Source: Geminocystis sp. M7585_C2015_104 (GTDB lineage Bacteria; Cyanobacteriota; Cyanobacteriia; Cyanobacteriales; Cyanobacteriaceae). Taken from it: a stretch of DNA of 64,000 bases. Both the position numbers and the translations under genes were made by a program. The notes under the pieces were generated by a model. The model was given only the letters and a program-made list of their open reading frames with translations, was not told the DNA's origin and did not search any database. Below are positions 39,683 through 49,259 of the stretch, one piece after another. Numbering within the stretch: position 1 is the stretch's first letter; every line of letters starts with the position of its first letter. Location of the stretch: the NCBI GenBank assembly GCA_015295805.1, contig DVEF01000041.1:53423-117422 (forward strand), given 5' to 3'.

Positions 39683-41200
39683 TTAGTTTCTGGTGTCCCA
39701 TGGATCCGTGGGGAAGTCCTGCTCCTTGGGTTTTTTCTCTTTTTCTTCCACTTTTTCCCCTTTTTCTGCCACTTTTTCCTCTTTTTCCTTTCTCACTTTG
39801 TATTCTCGGAGGGGGATAACATTATTTTTTTCTCCTGCTTCCAGGTATTCTAATAATAGTTTTTTGTTGTGTTTTGCTTGGACTAAATCAGGGGCGAATT
39901 CGCAGGCTTTTTCGTAGTAGTGTAATGCCATTCTATATTCTCCCCTTTCCATATAAATTAGTGCCAAATTGTAGTGAGCTTTTGCATAGGAAGGCAGCAA
40001 TTCTATGGCTTTTTGATAGTTGGCTACTGCCCTTTCATTGTCTCCTAAATCCCTGTAAACTTTTCCGATATTGTAATAAGCCTTTGCCAAGGAAGGGTTC
40101 AGTTTCAATGCCTGTTGGTAGTCTGCCAATGCCCCTTCTTTATCTCCCAATTCGTAGCGGACATTGCCACAGTTATAAAAAGCCTGATAAAGATTTCTAT
40201 TCAGTCTTATTACTTGGAGATAATCCTCAAAAGCTTTTAACAAATTCTTGGCTTTTTCATAGGCCAAAGCCCTCCTATAATAGGCATACGCCGACATGGG
40301 ATTTACCCTTATTTCTTCGGAGAAATCAACTATAGCCCCCTGATAATCCTTGAGATTGTACTTTACAAATCCTCGCCAGTGATATGCTAATTCATAGTTA
40401 GGATTTAGTTCAATTGCCCTGTCCAAATCCTCTAAAGCCTTCTTCTCCTCCCCCAGTCGCCAATAGGCAATAGCCCTTAGCAAATAGGTTTTATAGTCCC
40501 GACTGTGGCTTTCCAGAATCTTATTGTAACAGTAAACCGCTCCCCTGTAATCTCCTTTCGAGTTACAAAAGTTTGCCCTCTCTAGATAGTCATTAGTCTC
40601 CAGCAACATTGATGATAAATAGGGTCTCAATCCCCCTGCGTACAAAAGGTCATTCACGGACAAGGACAGGGGAAATGTCTCCCTGCCATATAGCAGGTAT
40701 TCGGAACAGTTAAACCCTGCAAAAACAACAGTAATATGCTGGGCATCTAGGGAAATATTGTCGGGCGAATATAAACAGAAAACCATTTGGTTTTGACCTA
40801 AATCATCAGCATAAAAAACCCACTTTGTATCCGAAATATTCCCAGTACATATCTTGACAATGATGCGAAAACGACGACTCTCCCTCAAGGCTAAAACAAG
40901 ATAATCATTGACTATGTTTTTATCGGGATTTACCTCTACAAGCAAGTCTCCATAAACAAGAGAAATTGCGTGTCTGGCAATGCGATTTTTGAAGATATTT
41001 TGAGCTACAGTGGATGAAGAAAATGAATCATCATCGGCTTTCAAAATTTCCAGGGAATCCACAATGGAGGCAATGGCATCCCGAGAAATGGTTACATATT
41101 CGCCGAAAACATACTTTTCCTTGTAGGGCAAAAGGTTACCCCTCTTGAGACGAGAAATAAAATCTTTTTGTTGTTCCCTTAAAATGGCTTTTCCTTCCAT
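39683..41200 (-). CDS. TPR-repeat protein with unrecognised N-terminal domain
   Basis: The protein has 505 aa from ATG 41200 (MEGKAILRE); the frame extends to 41284. The N-terminal about 215 residues form an unfamiliar domain (DYLVLALRESRRFRIIVKI... VVFAGFNCSEYLLY). At least eight tetratricopeptide repeats follow, such as YNIGKVYRDLGDNERAVANY and YNLALIYMERGEYRMALHYY. The C-terminus is a Lys/Glu-rich, probably disordered tail. It is likely a scaffolding protein; no partner is evident. It is convergent with mtnA and divergent from raf1. Confidence 0.75.
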   Translation of the reverse strand: MEGKAILREQQKDFISRLKRGNLLPYKEKYVFGEYVTISRDAIASIVDSLEILKADDDSFSSSTVAQNIFKNRIARHAISLVYGDLLVEVNPDKNIVNDYLVLALRESRRFRIIVKICTGNISDTKWVFYADDLGQNQMVFCLYSPDNISLDAQHITVVFAGFNCSEYLLYGRETFPLSLSVNDLLYAGGLRPYLSSMLLETNDYLERANFCNSKGDYRGAVYCYNKILESHSRDYKTYLLRAIAYWRLGEEKKALEDLDRAIELNPNYELAYHWRGFVKYNLKDYQGAIVDFSEEIRVNPMSAYAYYRRALAYEKAKNLLKAFEDYLQVIRLNRNLYQAFYNCGNVRYELGDKEGALADYQQALKLNPSLAKAYYNIGKVYRDLGDNERAVANYQKAIELLPSYAKAHYNLALIYMERGEYRMALHYYEKACEFAPDLVQAKHNKKLLLEYLEAGEKNNVIPLREYKVRKEKEEKVAEKGEKVEEKEKKPKEQDFPTDPWDTRN

Positions 41201-41377
41201 TGCAAACACGCCAAAAACCTGCGCCCAGGCCTCATTATGTTTTTTTTTACGTATAATAGCTTCTCTGATAAAAAATGATAGCAAATAATGCCCCTGTGGC
41301 TAAATTGGCTTTTTAACTTTGGATGAACATTCTGGTAAAATGGAGGGCAGAGTAGAAGGGGAATTAGACGATAAACC

Positions 41378-42472
41378 ATGGCAGATATCAAGCAGGAAAA
41401 GGGCAAGCAGGAAAAGAATTTAACAGAAGAAGAAAAACAAAAAATAATTGAGACGCTCAAACACAAAGAAGGATGTTGGGTAGATTGGGGGAAAGCCTGC
41501 CAAACCCTACAAGACAATGGCATGACAGAAGAAGAGATTTTTGAGAAGACAGGATTCCAAAGCAGCCATCAAAATCTGGTGATGGTTGCCAGCAAGGTAT
41601 ACGACAGTCTGGTAAAGGCAGAGGCAGAAGAGACATTGCTGGAGTATTATCGGGGCCCCCGCAGTGATATACTTTATGAACTAAGGATTTTAAATCTACA
41701 AGAGCGATTAGCCGCTGCCCGTTTGATTTACGAGAAAAAACTGGATGTAGATGCCGCCAAGGAGGTAGCCAAGGCGGTAAAAGAATTCTCCCGTCTCAGC
41801 CAACCACCGGCGGGTTTTAGTTTCCATCCCGGCGACGCAGTGGCCTACCAATACTGGAAAATGGCGCGTCAGAAGAAAGAGGTGGGGGAAAAGGCGCGTC
41901 TGATTGCCGAGGGGTTGAAATTTGCCCACACCGAAGCTGCTAGACAGAAAATCGAAACTCTTCTAACGGAATTGAATGTAGTCACCCCTAAAACCCCTTC
42001 GCCGCCACTGTTGCCCATATATCGTCTTGAGAGTGATGAAGAGTTGCCCTGTATTTTACCAGTAGTGGGAAGACTCCCCCTACAAGCCGAGGTACTCAAA
42101 AATATAACCCATTTAAAACCAAAAGGGCCCTTTGGGGTAGTAGAAGTGGAAACCAACAGCCGGGTGGTAACAATCCCCAGTTGGCAGGCAATACTAAAGG
42201 CAGAAAAACCAGTGGTCATATTCTGTCGGGGAAAAGACTTGCCCGGAAGTGTAAAAAACGAATCAGAAGAGTTGTTGGTGGTGGTAGACTTGGCTGTCAC
42301 CCAGTGGGATATTAATCGTTATTTCCTAGTAGAGGGAAAAGAAGGAGACTTACAGTTACAATGGCTGTCTTCCCCCAGCCAGAAAATTCATGGACAGGTG
42401 GTGGTGATAGTCAAACCAAGAAAAATCCTTGATGAAGACAATCTCACCCAACCCTGGCAAATGGATGATTAA
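41378..42472 (+). CDS. raf1: Rubisco accumulation factor 1
   Basis: A 364-aa chaperone that stabilises RbcL dimers during Rubisco assembly. The N-terminal alpha domain (GCWVDWGKACQTLQDNG, VYDSLVKAEAEETLLEYY) is joined by a linker with PPAGFSFHPGDAVAYQYW to the C-terminal beta domain (about residues 200-350). The length matches the cyanobacterial family. Its stop shares TTAA with the convergent potassium channel gene. Confidence 0.93.
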   Translation: MADIKQEKGKQEKNLTEEEKQKIIETLKHKEGCWVDWGKACQTLQDNGMTEEEIFEKTGFQSSHQNLVMVASKVYDSLVKAEAEETLLEYYRGPRSDILYELRILNLQERLAAARLIYEKKLDVDAAKEVAKAVKEFSRLSQPPAGFSFHPGDAVAYQYWKMARQKKEVGEKARLIAEGLKFAHTEAARQKIETLLTELNVVTPKTPSPPLLPIYRLESDEELPCILPVVGRLPLQAEVLKNITHLKPKGPFGVVEVETNSRVVTIPSWQAILKAEKPVVIFCRGKDLPGSVKNESEELLVVVDLAVTQWDINRYFLVEGKEGDLQLQWLSSPSQKIHGQVVVIVKPRKILDEDNLTQPWQMDD

Positions 42473-43593
42473 CTTTCCGACGCCGGTATGTCTTTTTTCC
42501 TGGGTATCCTGGGGAAAGCCGGAGTATAGATGGATACACCAGTACTCAAAAGTTGATTGAGAGCCCTCAGTTGTTCGGCAGTGCCCATACAAATAAGGGT
42601 ATCCCCGGCTTCTAGAATGGTACCACCAGTAGGGCCAGCAATCAAGATGCCATTGCGGCGACGAATGGCCACCACTAAAGCCCCGGTTTTAGCCCTCAGC
42701 CCCGCCTCCATGAGGCTTTGACCTATAAAAGGACAATCGTCCTCCTGCAGACGGAATTCCTCCAGGTAAAAGGATTTTTCTGTGCCACTTATAATCCCAT
42801 CCACAAAATCCATCACCTGGGGGCGTAGGGCGGCAGCAGCCAGTCTCTTTCCCCCTGTAATATAAGGAGATACGACTGCATCGGCTCCAGCCCTTTGGAG
42901 TTTCTTAACCGCCTCCTCGGTACTGGCACGGGCTATTGCCCTAATATTAGGATTAAGGGTTTTAGCAGAAATAACAGTGTACAGGTTATCGGCATCAGAG
43001 GAGAGGGCAGCAATAATACAGGCAGCAGTGTCAATCCTGGCCAACAGGAGATATTCATCCAGGGTGGCATCCCCCTGAATGGCAAGATAGCCCATTTGAG
43101 TGGCCCTCTCCACCTCTTCTTTCTCAGAATCGATGACGATGAAGGGAATACCCTCAGCGGCAAATTCCTGGGCTACTACTGTCCCCATTCTGCCAAAACC
43201 ACAGACAATATAATGTCCACTCAGTTTGTCTATCACTTTCCTTTTTTGTCTCAGACGTATACCTTCCTGAAAATAACCCTGAATAATTGCCTCCGTAAAT
43301 CGGTTTACCATGTAGCCAATGGTAACTACACCGGCTACAATTAATACCATGGTAAACAGGCGGGAATGGGGTTTGAGAGGACGAATTTCCCCGAAACCCA
43401 CTGTAGACAAGGTGATCATGGTCATGTAGGCGGCATCCAAAAAGGGCCACTTGTCCACCAACCAAAACCAAATGGTACCAGTAATAAACAACCCGGCGAG
43501 GATAACTACACTGCCAATCAATTCCCGCCTGATTCTCTGGTAATCTGGACTTAAAAAGTACTTGTGCTCATAGTCCCGCCCTTTTCGCCTCAT
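42469..43593 (-). CDS. Potassium channel with TrkA/RCK domains
   Basis: A 374-aa protein. Two transmembrane helices flank a pore loop whose selectivity filter is TVGFGE (STVGFGEIRPL). A TrkA-N/RCK NAD-binding domain follows (YIVCGFGRMG; residues about 130-250), then a TrkA-C domain (about 280-360). The architecture is that of MthK/Kch-type ligand-gated K+ channels. A second variant in cyanobacteria is SynK; membrane location is not predictable. It overlaps raf1 by 4 bp tail to tail. Confidence 0.88.
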   Translation of the reverse strand: MRRKGRDYEHKYFLSPDYQRIRRELIGSVVILAGLFITGTIWFWLVDKWPFLDAAYMTMITLSTVGFGEIRPLKPHSRLFTMVLIVAGVVTIGYMVNRFTEAIIQGYFQEGIRLRQKRKVIDKLSGHYIVCGFGRMGTVVAQEFAAEGIPFIVIDSEKEEVERATQMGYLAIQGDATLDEYLLLARIDTAACIIAALSSDADNLYTVISAKTLNPNIRAIARASTEEAVKKLQRAGADAVVSPYITGGKRLAAAALRPQVMDFVDGIISGTEKSFYLEEFRLQEDDCPFIGQSLMEAGLRAKTGALVVAIRRRNGILIAGPTGGTILEAGDTLICMGTAEQLRALNQLLSTGVSIYTPAFPRIPRKKDIPASES

Positions 43594-43717
43594 CCCCCTC
43601 TCCCCTATTTACAGTCCACAATATTTTATATTTGCAAAACGACATGAGAAAATAGACTTATATCGCGCCAATACGAGCCTGTAATTGTAAACCCCAACAG
43701 AAGGAAGAAAGGAAAAA

Positions 43718-45403
43718 ATGAGCGACAATTGGAGAAGCAAAGTCATAACCCAGGGGGTAGAAAGGACTCCCAATCGTGCTATGTTGAGGGCGGTGGGTTT
43801 TGGGGATGAGGACTTTCAAAAGCCCATCGTCGGTATAGCCAACGGCTACAGCACCATTACTCCCTGTAACATGGGGTTGAATGACTTGGCCAAGACGGCA
43901 GAATCCGTATTGCGGGAAGCCGGGGCAATGCCACAAATGTTCGGAACTATAACTGTAAGCGATGGTATCTCCATGGGCACGGAGGGGATGAAATACTCCC
44001 TGGTATCAAGAGAGGTGATTGCTGATGCCATAGAAACTGCCTGTAACGCCCAAAGTATGGATGGGGTAATTGCCATTGGCGGCTGTGACAAGAATATGCC
44101 TGGCGCCATGATTGCCATCGCCCGAATGAATATCCCCGCCATCTTTGTCTATGGAGGCACCATCAAACCTGGCCACTACAAGGGAAGGGATTTAACCATT
44201 GTAAGTGCCTTTGAAGCGGTAGGAGAGTACAGTGCCGGTAAAATCGACGAAACCGAACTGCGGGAGATCGAAAAACACGCTTGTCCTGGTGCTGGCTCTT
44301 GTGGTGGCATGTATACTGCTAATACCATGTCCTCCGCCTTTGAAGCCATGGGCATGAGTTTGCCCTATTCCTCCACTATGGCTGCAGAAGATCAGGAAAA
44401 AATCGATAGTACAGCTGAATCCGCTCGTGTTCTAGTAGAAGCCATCCGCAAACAAATTCGCCCCAGTGACATCCTCACCCGTAAGGCTTTTGAGAATGCC
44501 ATTGCTGTCATCATGGCCGTCGGCGGCTCCACTAACGCTGTGTTACACCTGTTAGCTATTGCTAATACAATGGGAGTACCCCTCACCATAGACGACTTTG
44601 AAACCATTAGACAAAAGGTGCCCGTGTTGTGTGACCTTAAGCCCTCAGGACGCTATGTTACAGTGGACTTACACAAAGCCGGTGGTATACCCCAGGTGAT
44701 GAAAATACTACTACAACAGGGTCTAATTCACGGGGATGCCCTTACCATCACCGGGAAAACCATTGCCGAGGTGTTGGAGGATGTGCCTCCCTCCCCCCCA
44801 GCAAATCAGGATGTCATCCGTCCGTGGGATAATCCTGTATACAAGGAGGGACACATAGCTATCCTCAAGGGAAATCTTGCCACGGAAGGGGCTGTGGCCA
44901 AAATCAGTGGTGTCAAAAATCCCGTAATCACTGGCCCCGCAAGAGTATTTGACTCCGAGGAGGAGTGTTTGGCGGCCATCCTGGCCGGCAAAATCCAAGC
45001 TGGAGATGTGATTGTAATACGATACGAAGGACCAGTGGGAGGTCCCGGCATGAGGGAAATGTTAGCTCCCACTTCTGCCATCATTGGTGCCGGTTTGGGA
45101 GACAAGGTAGGATTGATCACCGACGGTCGTTTCTCCGGTGGGACTTATGGGATGGTAGTAGGACACGTGGCACCAGAAGCTGCTGTGGGTGGCACTATCG
45201 CCCTAGTACAAGAAGGTGATAGTATTACCATCGATGCCTACCGTCGCTTATTACAGTTAAACGTTTCCGAGGAGGAGTTAAACCGTCGTCGGCAAAACTG
45301 GAAGCCACCACAACCCCGTTATCGCCGTGGAGTCTTAGCAAAATACGCCAAACTAGTATCCTCTAGTAGTCTAGGCGCCGTCACCGACTTAAATCTATTC
45401 TAA
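43718..45403 (+). CDS. ilvD: Dihydroxy-acid dehydratase
   Basis: A 561-aa Fe-S lyase of the IlvD/Edd family that forms the 2-keto acid precursors of valine, isoleucine and leucine. Cluster ligands are in [11 protein letters not shown] and [16 protein letters not shown]. Other family blocks are [12 protein letters not shown] and GRFSGGTYG. The ribosome binding site is GGAAAG upstream of ATG 43718. The acyl-CoA synthetase gene follows 37 bp later, so co-transcription is possible. Confidence 0.95.
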   Translation: MSDNWRSKVITQGVERTPNRAMLRAVGFGDEDFQKPIVGIANGYSTITPCNMGLNDLAKTAESVLREAGAMPQMFGTITVSDGISMGTEGMKYSLVSREVIADAIETACNAQSMDGVIAIGGCDKNMPGAMIAIARMNIPAIFVYGGTIKPGHYKGRDLTIVSAFEAVGEYSAGKIDETELREIEKHACPGAGSCGGMYTANTMSSAFEAMGMSLPYSSTMAAEDQEKIDSTAESARVLVEAIRKQIRPSDILTRKAFENAIAVIMAVGGSTNAVLHLLAIANTMGVPLTIDDFETIRQKVPVLCDLKPSGRYVTVDLHKAGGIPQVMKILLQQGLIHGDALTITGKTIAEVLEDVPPSPPANQDVIRPWDNPVYKEGHIAILKGNLATEGAVAKISGVKNPVITGPARVFDSEEECLAAILAGKIQAGDVIVIRYEGPVGGPGMREMLAPTSAIIGAGLGDKVGLITDGRFSGGTYGMVVGHVAPEAAVGGTIALVQEGDSITIDAYRRLLQLNVSEEELNRRRQNWKPPQPRYRRGVLAKYAKLVSSSSLGAVTDLNLF

Positions 45404-45440
45404 TCACTCCTCCCCCGGCCCCCCACCGAAGGAGGTTGCC

Positions 45441-46955
45441 ATGAGTCTCTCCCTAATAACCAACGCCCAAACCTATGGTGATAAAACCGCCATCATTGCC
45501 CAAGAGGGGGTTTTTAGCTACCGAGACTTGCTAGACGCCTCCCACCAGGTAGCAACCCTTCTGTTACAGGGGGAAAAGGATTTAAACTGCCAACGGGTGG
45601 CCTATGTTGTCCCCTCCGGTTTTACCCACGTGGCAGTACAATGGGGCATATGGCGCAGTGGCGGTATCGCAGTGCCCCTTTGTCCATCCCATCCCCTGCC
45701 AGAATGGGAATACGTCATCGATAACGCCCAGGTGTCAATCCTCGTCTCCTCCCCCCCCTTTGAAAGCCCCTGTCGAGATTTAGCTAGCCGTAAGGGGTTA
45801 CGTTTCCTCTCCACCACGGAAATATCCCAAGTCATTACCCCCTCTCCTCTCCCCCTCCTTGACGACAATAGAGGCGCCCTTATCCTGTATACCAGCGGCA
45901 CTACTGGCAAACCCAAGGGCGTTTTACATACCTTCAAAAGTCTTCTCGCCCAGGTAAACAGTCTTGTCACCGCCTGGGAGTGGACTAGTAGTGACCGTAT
46001 TTTACATGTACTACCACTGCACCATATCCATGGGATAGTAAACGCCCTCACCTGTGCCCTATACAGTGGTGCCACATGTCATCTGTTGCCCAAATTTGAG
46101 GCGGAAACCGTTTGGCATCTGATAGCCCAGAAAAATTATACCCTCTTCATGGCAGTGCCCACTATTTATGTCAAACTGATAAACTACTGGCAACAGGCAG
46201 ACGCCTCAACCCGCGGCAGACTGTCAGACGGTTGCAAATCCATGCGTCTGATGGTGTCGGGCTCAGCACCCTTGCCGGTCTCTGTACTACAAAAGTGGCA
46301 GGAAATCTCCGGCCATTTTCTCCTCGAGCGTTACGGCATGACGGAAATAGGCATGGCTTTATCTAATCCCCTCCATGGCAAACGTCTAGCTGGTTATGTG
46401 GGCACTGCTTTGCCGGGAGTAGAAGTGCGATTGGTGGATGAAAATGGGGTGGTAATCCAAGAAGATAACGTCGCTGGCGAAATACAAGTGAGGGGTGACA
46501 CCGTTTTTTCCCAGTATTGGGCAAATCCAGAGGCCACCCGCCAAGCCTTCCAAGATGGCTGGTTTCGCACGGGAGATTTGGCTGTTAGGGAAAATGGCAA
46601 TTATCGTATCCTCGGCAGAATCTCCACAGACATCATCAAAACCGGGGGTTACAAGGTATCCGCCCTAGAAATCGAAGAAGTTTTGCGCACCCATCCCTCT
46701 ATTGTAGACTGTGCCGTTGTAGCTGTGCCAGACGCCGAGTGGGGCGAAAGAGTCTGTGTGGCAATTATAACAGAGGATAAACAGCTCACCCTGGAAAAAC
46801 TTAGGGTTTGGGCAAAAGAAAGACTAGCCGTATACAAAATTCCCACCCGGATGGTGGTTGTCTCCCACTTCCCCCGCAATCCCATGGGTAAAGTGATTAA
46901 ACCCGCCTTAAGACAACTGTTTGACCCACATGCTACCACCAGCCAGACGGGATAA
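45441..46955 (+). CDS. Acyl-CoA synthetase (AMP-binding, ACSF3/MatB-like)
   Basis: A 504-aa ANL adenylating enzyme. The P-loop reads YTSGTTGKPKGV, the A5 region is ERYGMTEIGMAL, and the C-terminal lid has GNYRILGRISTDIIKTGGYK with the catalytic Lys near the end (MGKVIKPALR). The layout resembles malonyl-CoA synthetases, but a single residue call of substrate is not safe. A GGAGG site lies 7 nt upstream of the ATG. Its last 23 bases overlap the convergent cyclotransferase gene. Confidence 0.85.
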   Translation: MSLSLITNAQTYGDKTAIIAQEGVFSYRDLLDASHQVATLLLQGEKDLNCQRVAYVVPSGFTHVAVQWGIWRSGGIAVPLCPSHPLPEWEYVIDNAQVSILVSSPPFESPCRDLASRKGLRFLSTTEISQVITPSPLPLLDDNRGALILYTSGTTGKPKGVLHTFKSLLAQVNSLVTAWEWTSSDRILHVLPLHHIHGIVNALTCALYSGATCHLLPKFEAETVWHLIAQKNYTLFMAVPTIYVKLINYWQQADASTRGRLSDGCKSMRLMVSGSAPLPVSVLQKWQEISGHFLLERYGMTEIGMALSNPLHGKRLAGYVGTALPGVEVRLVDENGVVIQEDNVAGEIQVRGDTVFSQYWANPEATRQAFQDGWFRTGDLAVRENGNYRILGRISTDIIKTGGYKVSALEIEEVLRTHPSIVDCAVVAVPDAEWGERVCVAIITEDKQLTLEKLRVWAKERLAVYKIPTRMVVVSHFPRNPMGKVIKPALRQLFDPHATTSQTG

Positions 46956-47331
46956 ATACTCCCTTTAAAGACAGCACCTTTTCCGGTTTCATTACATAAC
47001 ACCAGGCTAACTGCCACTCTTGAATTTCCTCATCATAGGCCATCACCTTCTCCCTTTCATACTCGTTGAGGGGAGAATTTTTTATGCCTGTATACCCCTC
47101 CAACAAGTCCAGATTTTTTAACTCCCTCTCCCCATGGACAAAGTACAACAAATAACCATATACCTTACCCCCTCCCCCTTCCTCCATCGTCATGGCCGGA
47201 TAACCAAAAGGCAGATGATACAGTTTCCCCTTTGTCCAGGATTTATGTTCAGCTTTAGTTCTCCCCTGACAGTATACTCTATAATACACCCCACCTGGTT
47301 TCAGGGTGCCATACACGAATACCGGTAACAT
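46933..47331 (-). CDS. Gamma-glutamylcyclotransferase-family protein
   Basis: The protein has 132 aa from ATG 47331 (MLPVFVYGTLKPGG); the open frame extends 20 codons upstream but that part is not conserved-looking. The YGTLKPGG motif binds the gamma-glutamyl moiety. The YEREKVMAY region contains the Glu expected near the active site. The family releases 5-oxoproline from gamma-glutamyl amines. Function in this organism unknown. The 3' end overlaps the acyl-CoA synthetase gene. Confidence 0.82.
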   Translation of the reverse strand: MLPVFVYGTLKPGGVYYRVYCQGRTKAEHKSWTKGKLYHLPFGYPAMTMEEGGGGKVYGYLLYFVHGERELKNLDLLEGYTGIKNSPLNEYEREKVMAYDEEIQEWQLAWCYVMKPEKVLSLKGVFIPSGWW

Positions 47332-47507
47332 TTTCTCTTTACCCTCTCTCTTGGCTACGATTATAAATTCTTTGACATTTTCCTTCCCCAATTAGTATCA
47401 GAAAACACCATCTATTTGCCAGTAAAACTATCAGTTTTTAAGAAATGTAAAAAAAGCAGGGGGAAATACTAAGAGAAGTTTAAATCCAAACCCCACAGGC
47501 AACAGGA

Positions 47508-47529
47508 ATTCTATTATGCACAATAGAAT
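47508..47529. repeat. Perfect inverted repeat upstream of pntA
   Basis: ATTCTATT-ATGCAC-AATAGAAT: 8-bp arms, 6-nt spacer, 32 bp upstream of the pntA start. A dimeric repressor operator or leader stem is possible. No matching family known to me. Confidence 0.45.
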
Positions 47530-47561
47530 GAAAAAAAATAGGTGAGGACTGTTAACAAAAA

Positions 47562-49145
47562 ATGACTGCTACTGTAACGGAAAAAGCAGAAACAAAAACC
47601 GTCAGCAAATCCCTCAAAATAGGCATCCCCAAGGAAATATACCCCAATGAGCGTAGGGTAGCCGCTACCCCGGATACCGCAGCCAAGTTGCAAAAACTGG
47701 GCTTTACCGTCTTGGTGGAGACAAAAGCCGGGGAAAACGCTGATTTTGACGACCGTCTCTACGAGGAAGTGGGATGTAAGATTGTCCACAGTAGGGAACA
47801 ATTGTGGCAAGAAGCAGATATAATCCTAAAAGTGCGTCCGCCACAACCGGAAGAAGTAAACCTGTTAAGCCCTGGTAAAACCCTCATCGGCTTTATCTAC
47901 CCCTCCCAAAACCCGGAATTACTACAACGGTTGAAAGAAAAGCAGGTCACCGTATTAGCCATGGACACCATTCCCCGCATCAGTAGGGCACAAAAAATGG
48001 ATGCCCTCTCTAGCATGGCTAATATCGCCGGTTATCGCGCAGTTATCGAGGCGGCAAACCACTTCGGTAGATTCTTCACTGGCCAAATCACCGCTGCTGG
48101 AAAAGTACCTCCTGCTAAGGTTTTGGTAATTGGGGCAGGAGTAGCTGGTTTGGCCGCTATCGCCACCGCTAAAGGCTTGGGCGCTATTGTTCGCGCCTTT
48201 GATACCAGAAAGGTGGTAAAAGAAGAGGTAGAAAGTCTAGGGGGGGAATTTTTGGAATTGGACTTCCCAGAAGACGGCAGCGGCGAGGGCGGTTATGCCA
48301 AACCCATGAGTGAGGAGTTTATCCGCGCAGAAATGGCCCTATTCGCCCAACAAGCTAAAGAGGTTGATATTATTATCACCACCGCTCTCATCCCTGGCAA
48401 GCCAGCCCCCCGACTCATCACTGAAGAAATGGTGCGTAGTATGCGCCCAGGCTCGGTAATTGTAGACTTGGCTGCTGAACAAGGGGGTAACTGCGAGGTT
48501 ACAAAACCCGGTGAAATATATCAGTACAATGGTGTAACTATTATAGGCCTCACCGATTTGCCCAGCCGCATGGCAAGTCAAGCCAGTCAGCTATATGGCA
48601 CTAACCTCTGGCATCTTCTAAAAGATATGGGAGGCAACGACAACTTCCATATTGACATGGAGGATGAGGTAATCCGCGGCGCCTTGGTAGTCTATCAGGG
48701 GGAAATCACCTTCCCACCGCCAAAAGTACCTCAACCAACCCCCATCACCACATCCTCCACAACTCCTAAAGTAGTCTCCCTGGAAAAACACCAGGAGAAA
48801 AAACGCAGCAATAGCCTGGTTTGGATGATTTTGGCGGGTTTGGCCCTGCTGGGTGTCGGTTTAACTGCCCCAGAATCTTTCATGTCTCATCTTACCGTCT
48901 TCGTCTTGTCCATCTTCCTCGGTTGGCAAGTGATTTGGAATGTTACTCCCGCACTCCATACTCCCTTGATGAGTGTCACTAACGCCATCAGTGGGATTAT
49001 TATTATCGGCGGCATGTTACAACTTTCTGGAAATGTCACCTCCCCCACCACCATCCTCGGCGCCATTGCCGTCTTTGTGGGCACTATTAATATCTCCGGC
49101 GGCTTCCTCGTTACCCAGAGGATGCTTCAAATGTTTAGAAAATAA
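47562..49145 (+). CDS. pntA: NAD(P) transhydrogenase alpha subunit
   Basis: A 527-aa subunit of the proton-translocating Re/Si-specific transhydrogenase. The N-terminal NAD-binding domain I (about residues 18-390) carries GIPKEIYPNERRVAATP, VLVIGAGVAGLAAIATAKGLGA and RLITEEMVRSMRPGS. The C-terminal part (about 420-525) has 4 transmembrane helices (domain IIa). So alpha1 and alpha2 are fused, as in E. coli. pntB is not next to it. A strong terminator follows, so the gene is transcribed alone. Confidence 0.94.
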   Translation: MTATVTEKAETKTVSKSLKIGIPKEIYPNERRVAATPDTAAKLQKLGFTVLVETKAGENADFDDRLYEEVGCKIVHSREQLWQEADIILKVRPPQPEEVNLLSPGKTLIGFIYPSQNPELLQRLKEKQVTVLAMDTIPRISRAQKMDALSSMANIAGYRAVIEAANHFGRFFTGQITAAGKVPPAKVLVIGAGVAGLAAIATAKGLGAIVRAFDTRKVVKEEVESLGGEFLELDFPEDGSGEGGYAKPMSEEFIRAEMALFAQQAKEVDIIITTALIPGKPAPRLITEEMVRSMRPGSVIVDLAAEQGGNCEVTKPGEIYQYNGVTIIGLTDLPSRMASQASQLYGTNLWHLLKDMGGNDNFHIDMEDEVIRGALVVYQGEITFPPPKVPQPTPITTSSTTPKVVSLEKHQEKKRSNSLVWMILAGLALLGVGLTAPESFMSHLTVFVLSIFLGWQVIWNVTPALHTPLMSVTNAISGIIIIGGMLQLSGNVTSPTTILGAIAVFVGTINISGGFLVTQRMLQMFRK

Positions 49146-49170
49146 TCTCTATACTTGAATGATTCACCAC

Positions 49171-49204
49171 ACACAAAGGTATTTCTCCGCCTTTGTGTTT
49201 TTTT
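49171..49204 (+). terminator. Rho-independent terminator of pntA
   Basis: A perfect 9-bp stem, ACACAAAGG / CCTTTGTGT, with a 10-nt loop and a T7 run. Confidence 0.88.
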
Positions 49205-49259
49205 GTGTTATCTACTTCCATCTCGCCTCCTTACCCCCAGAGGCTATTACCAGAGGCTG

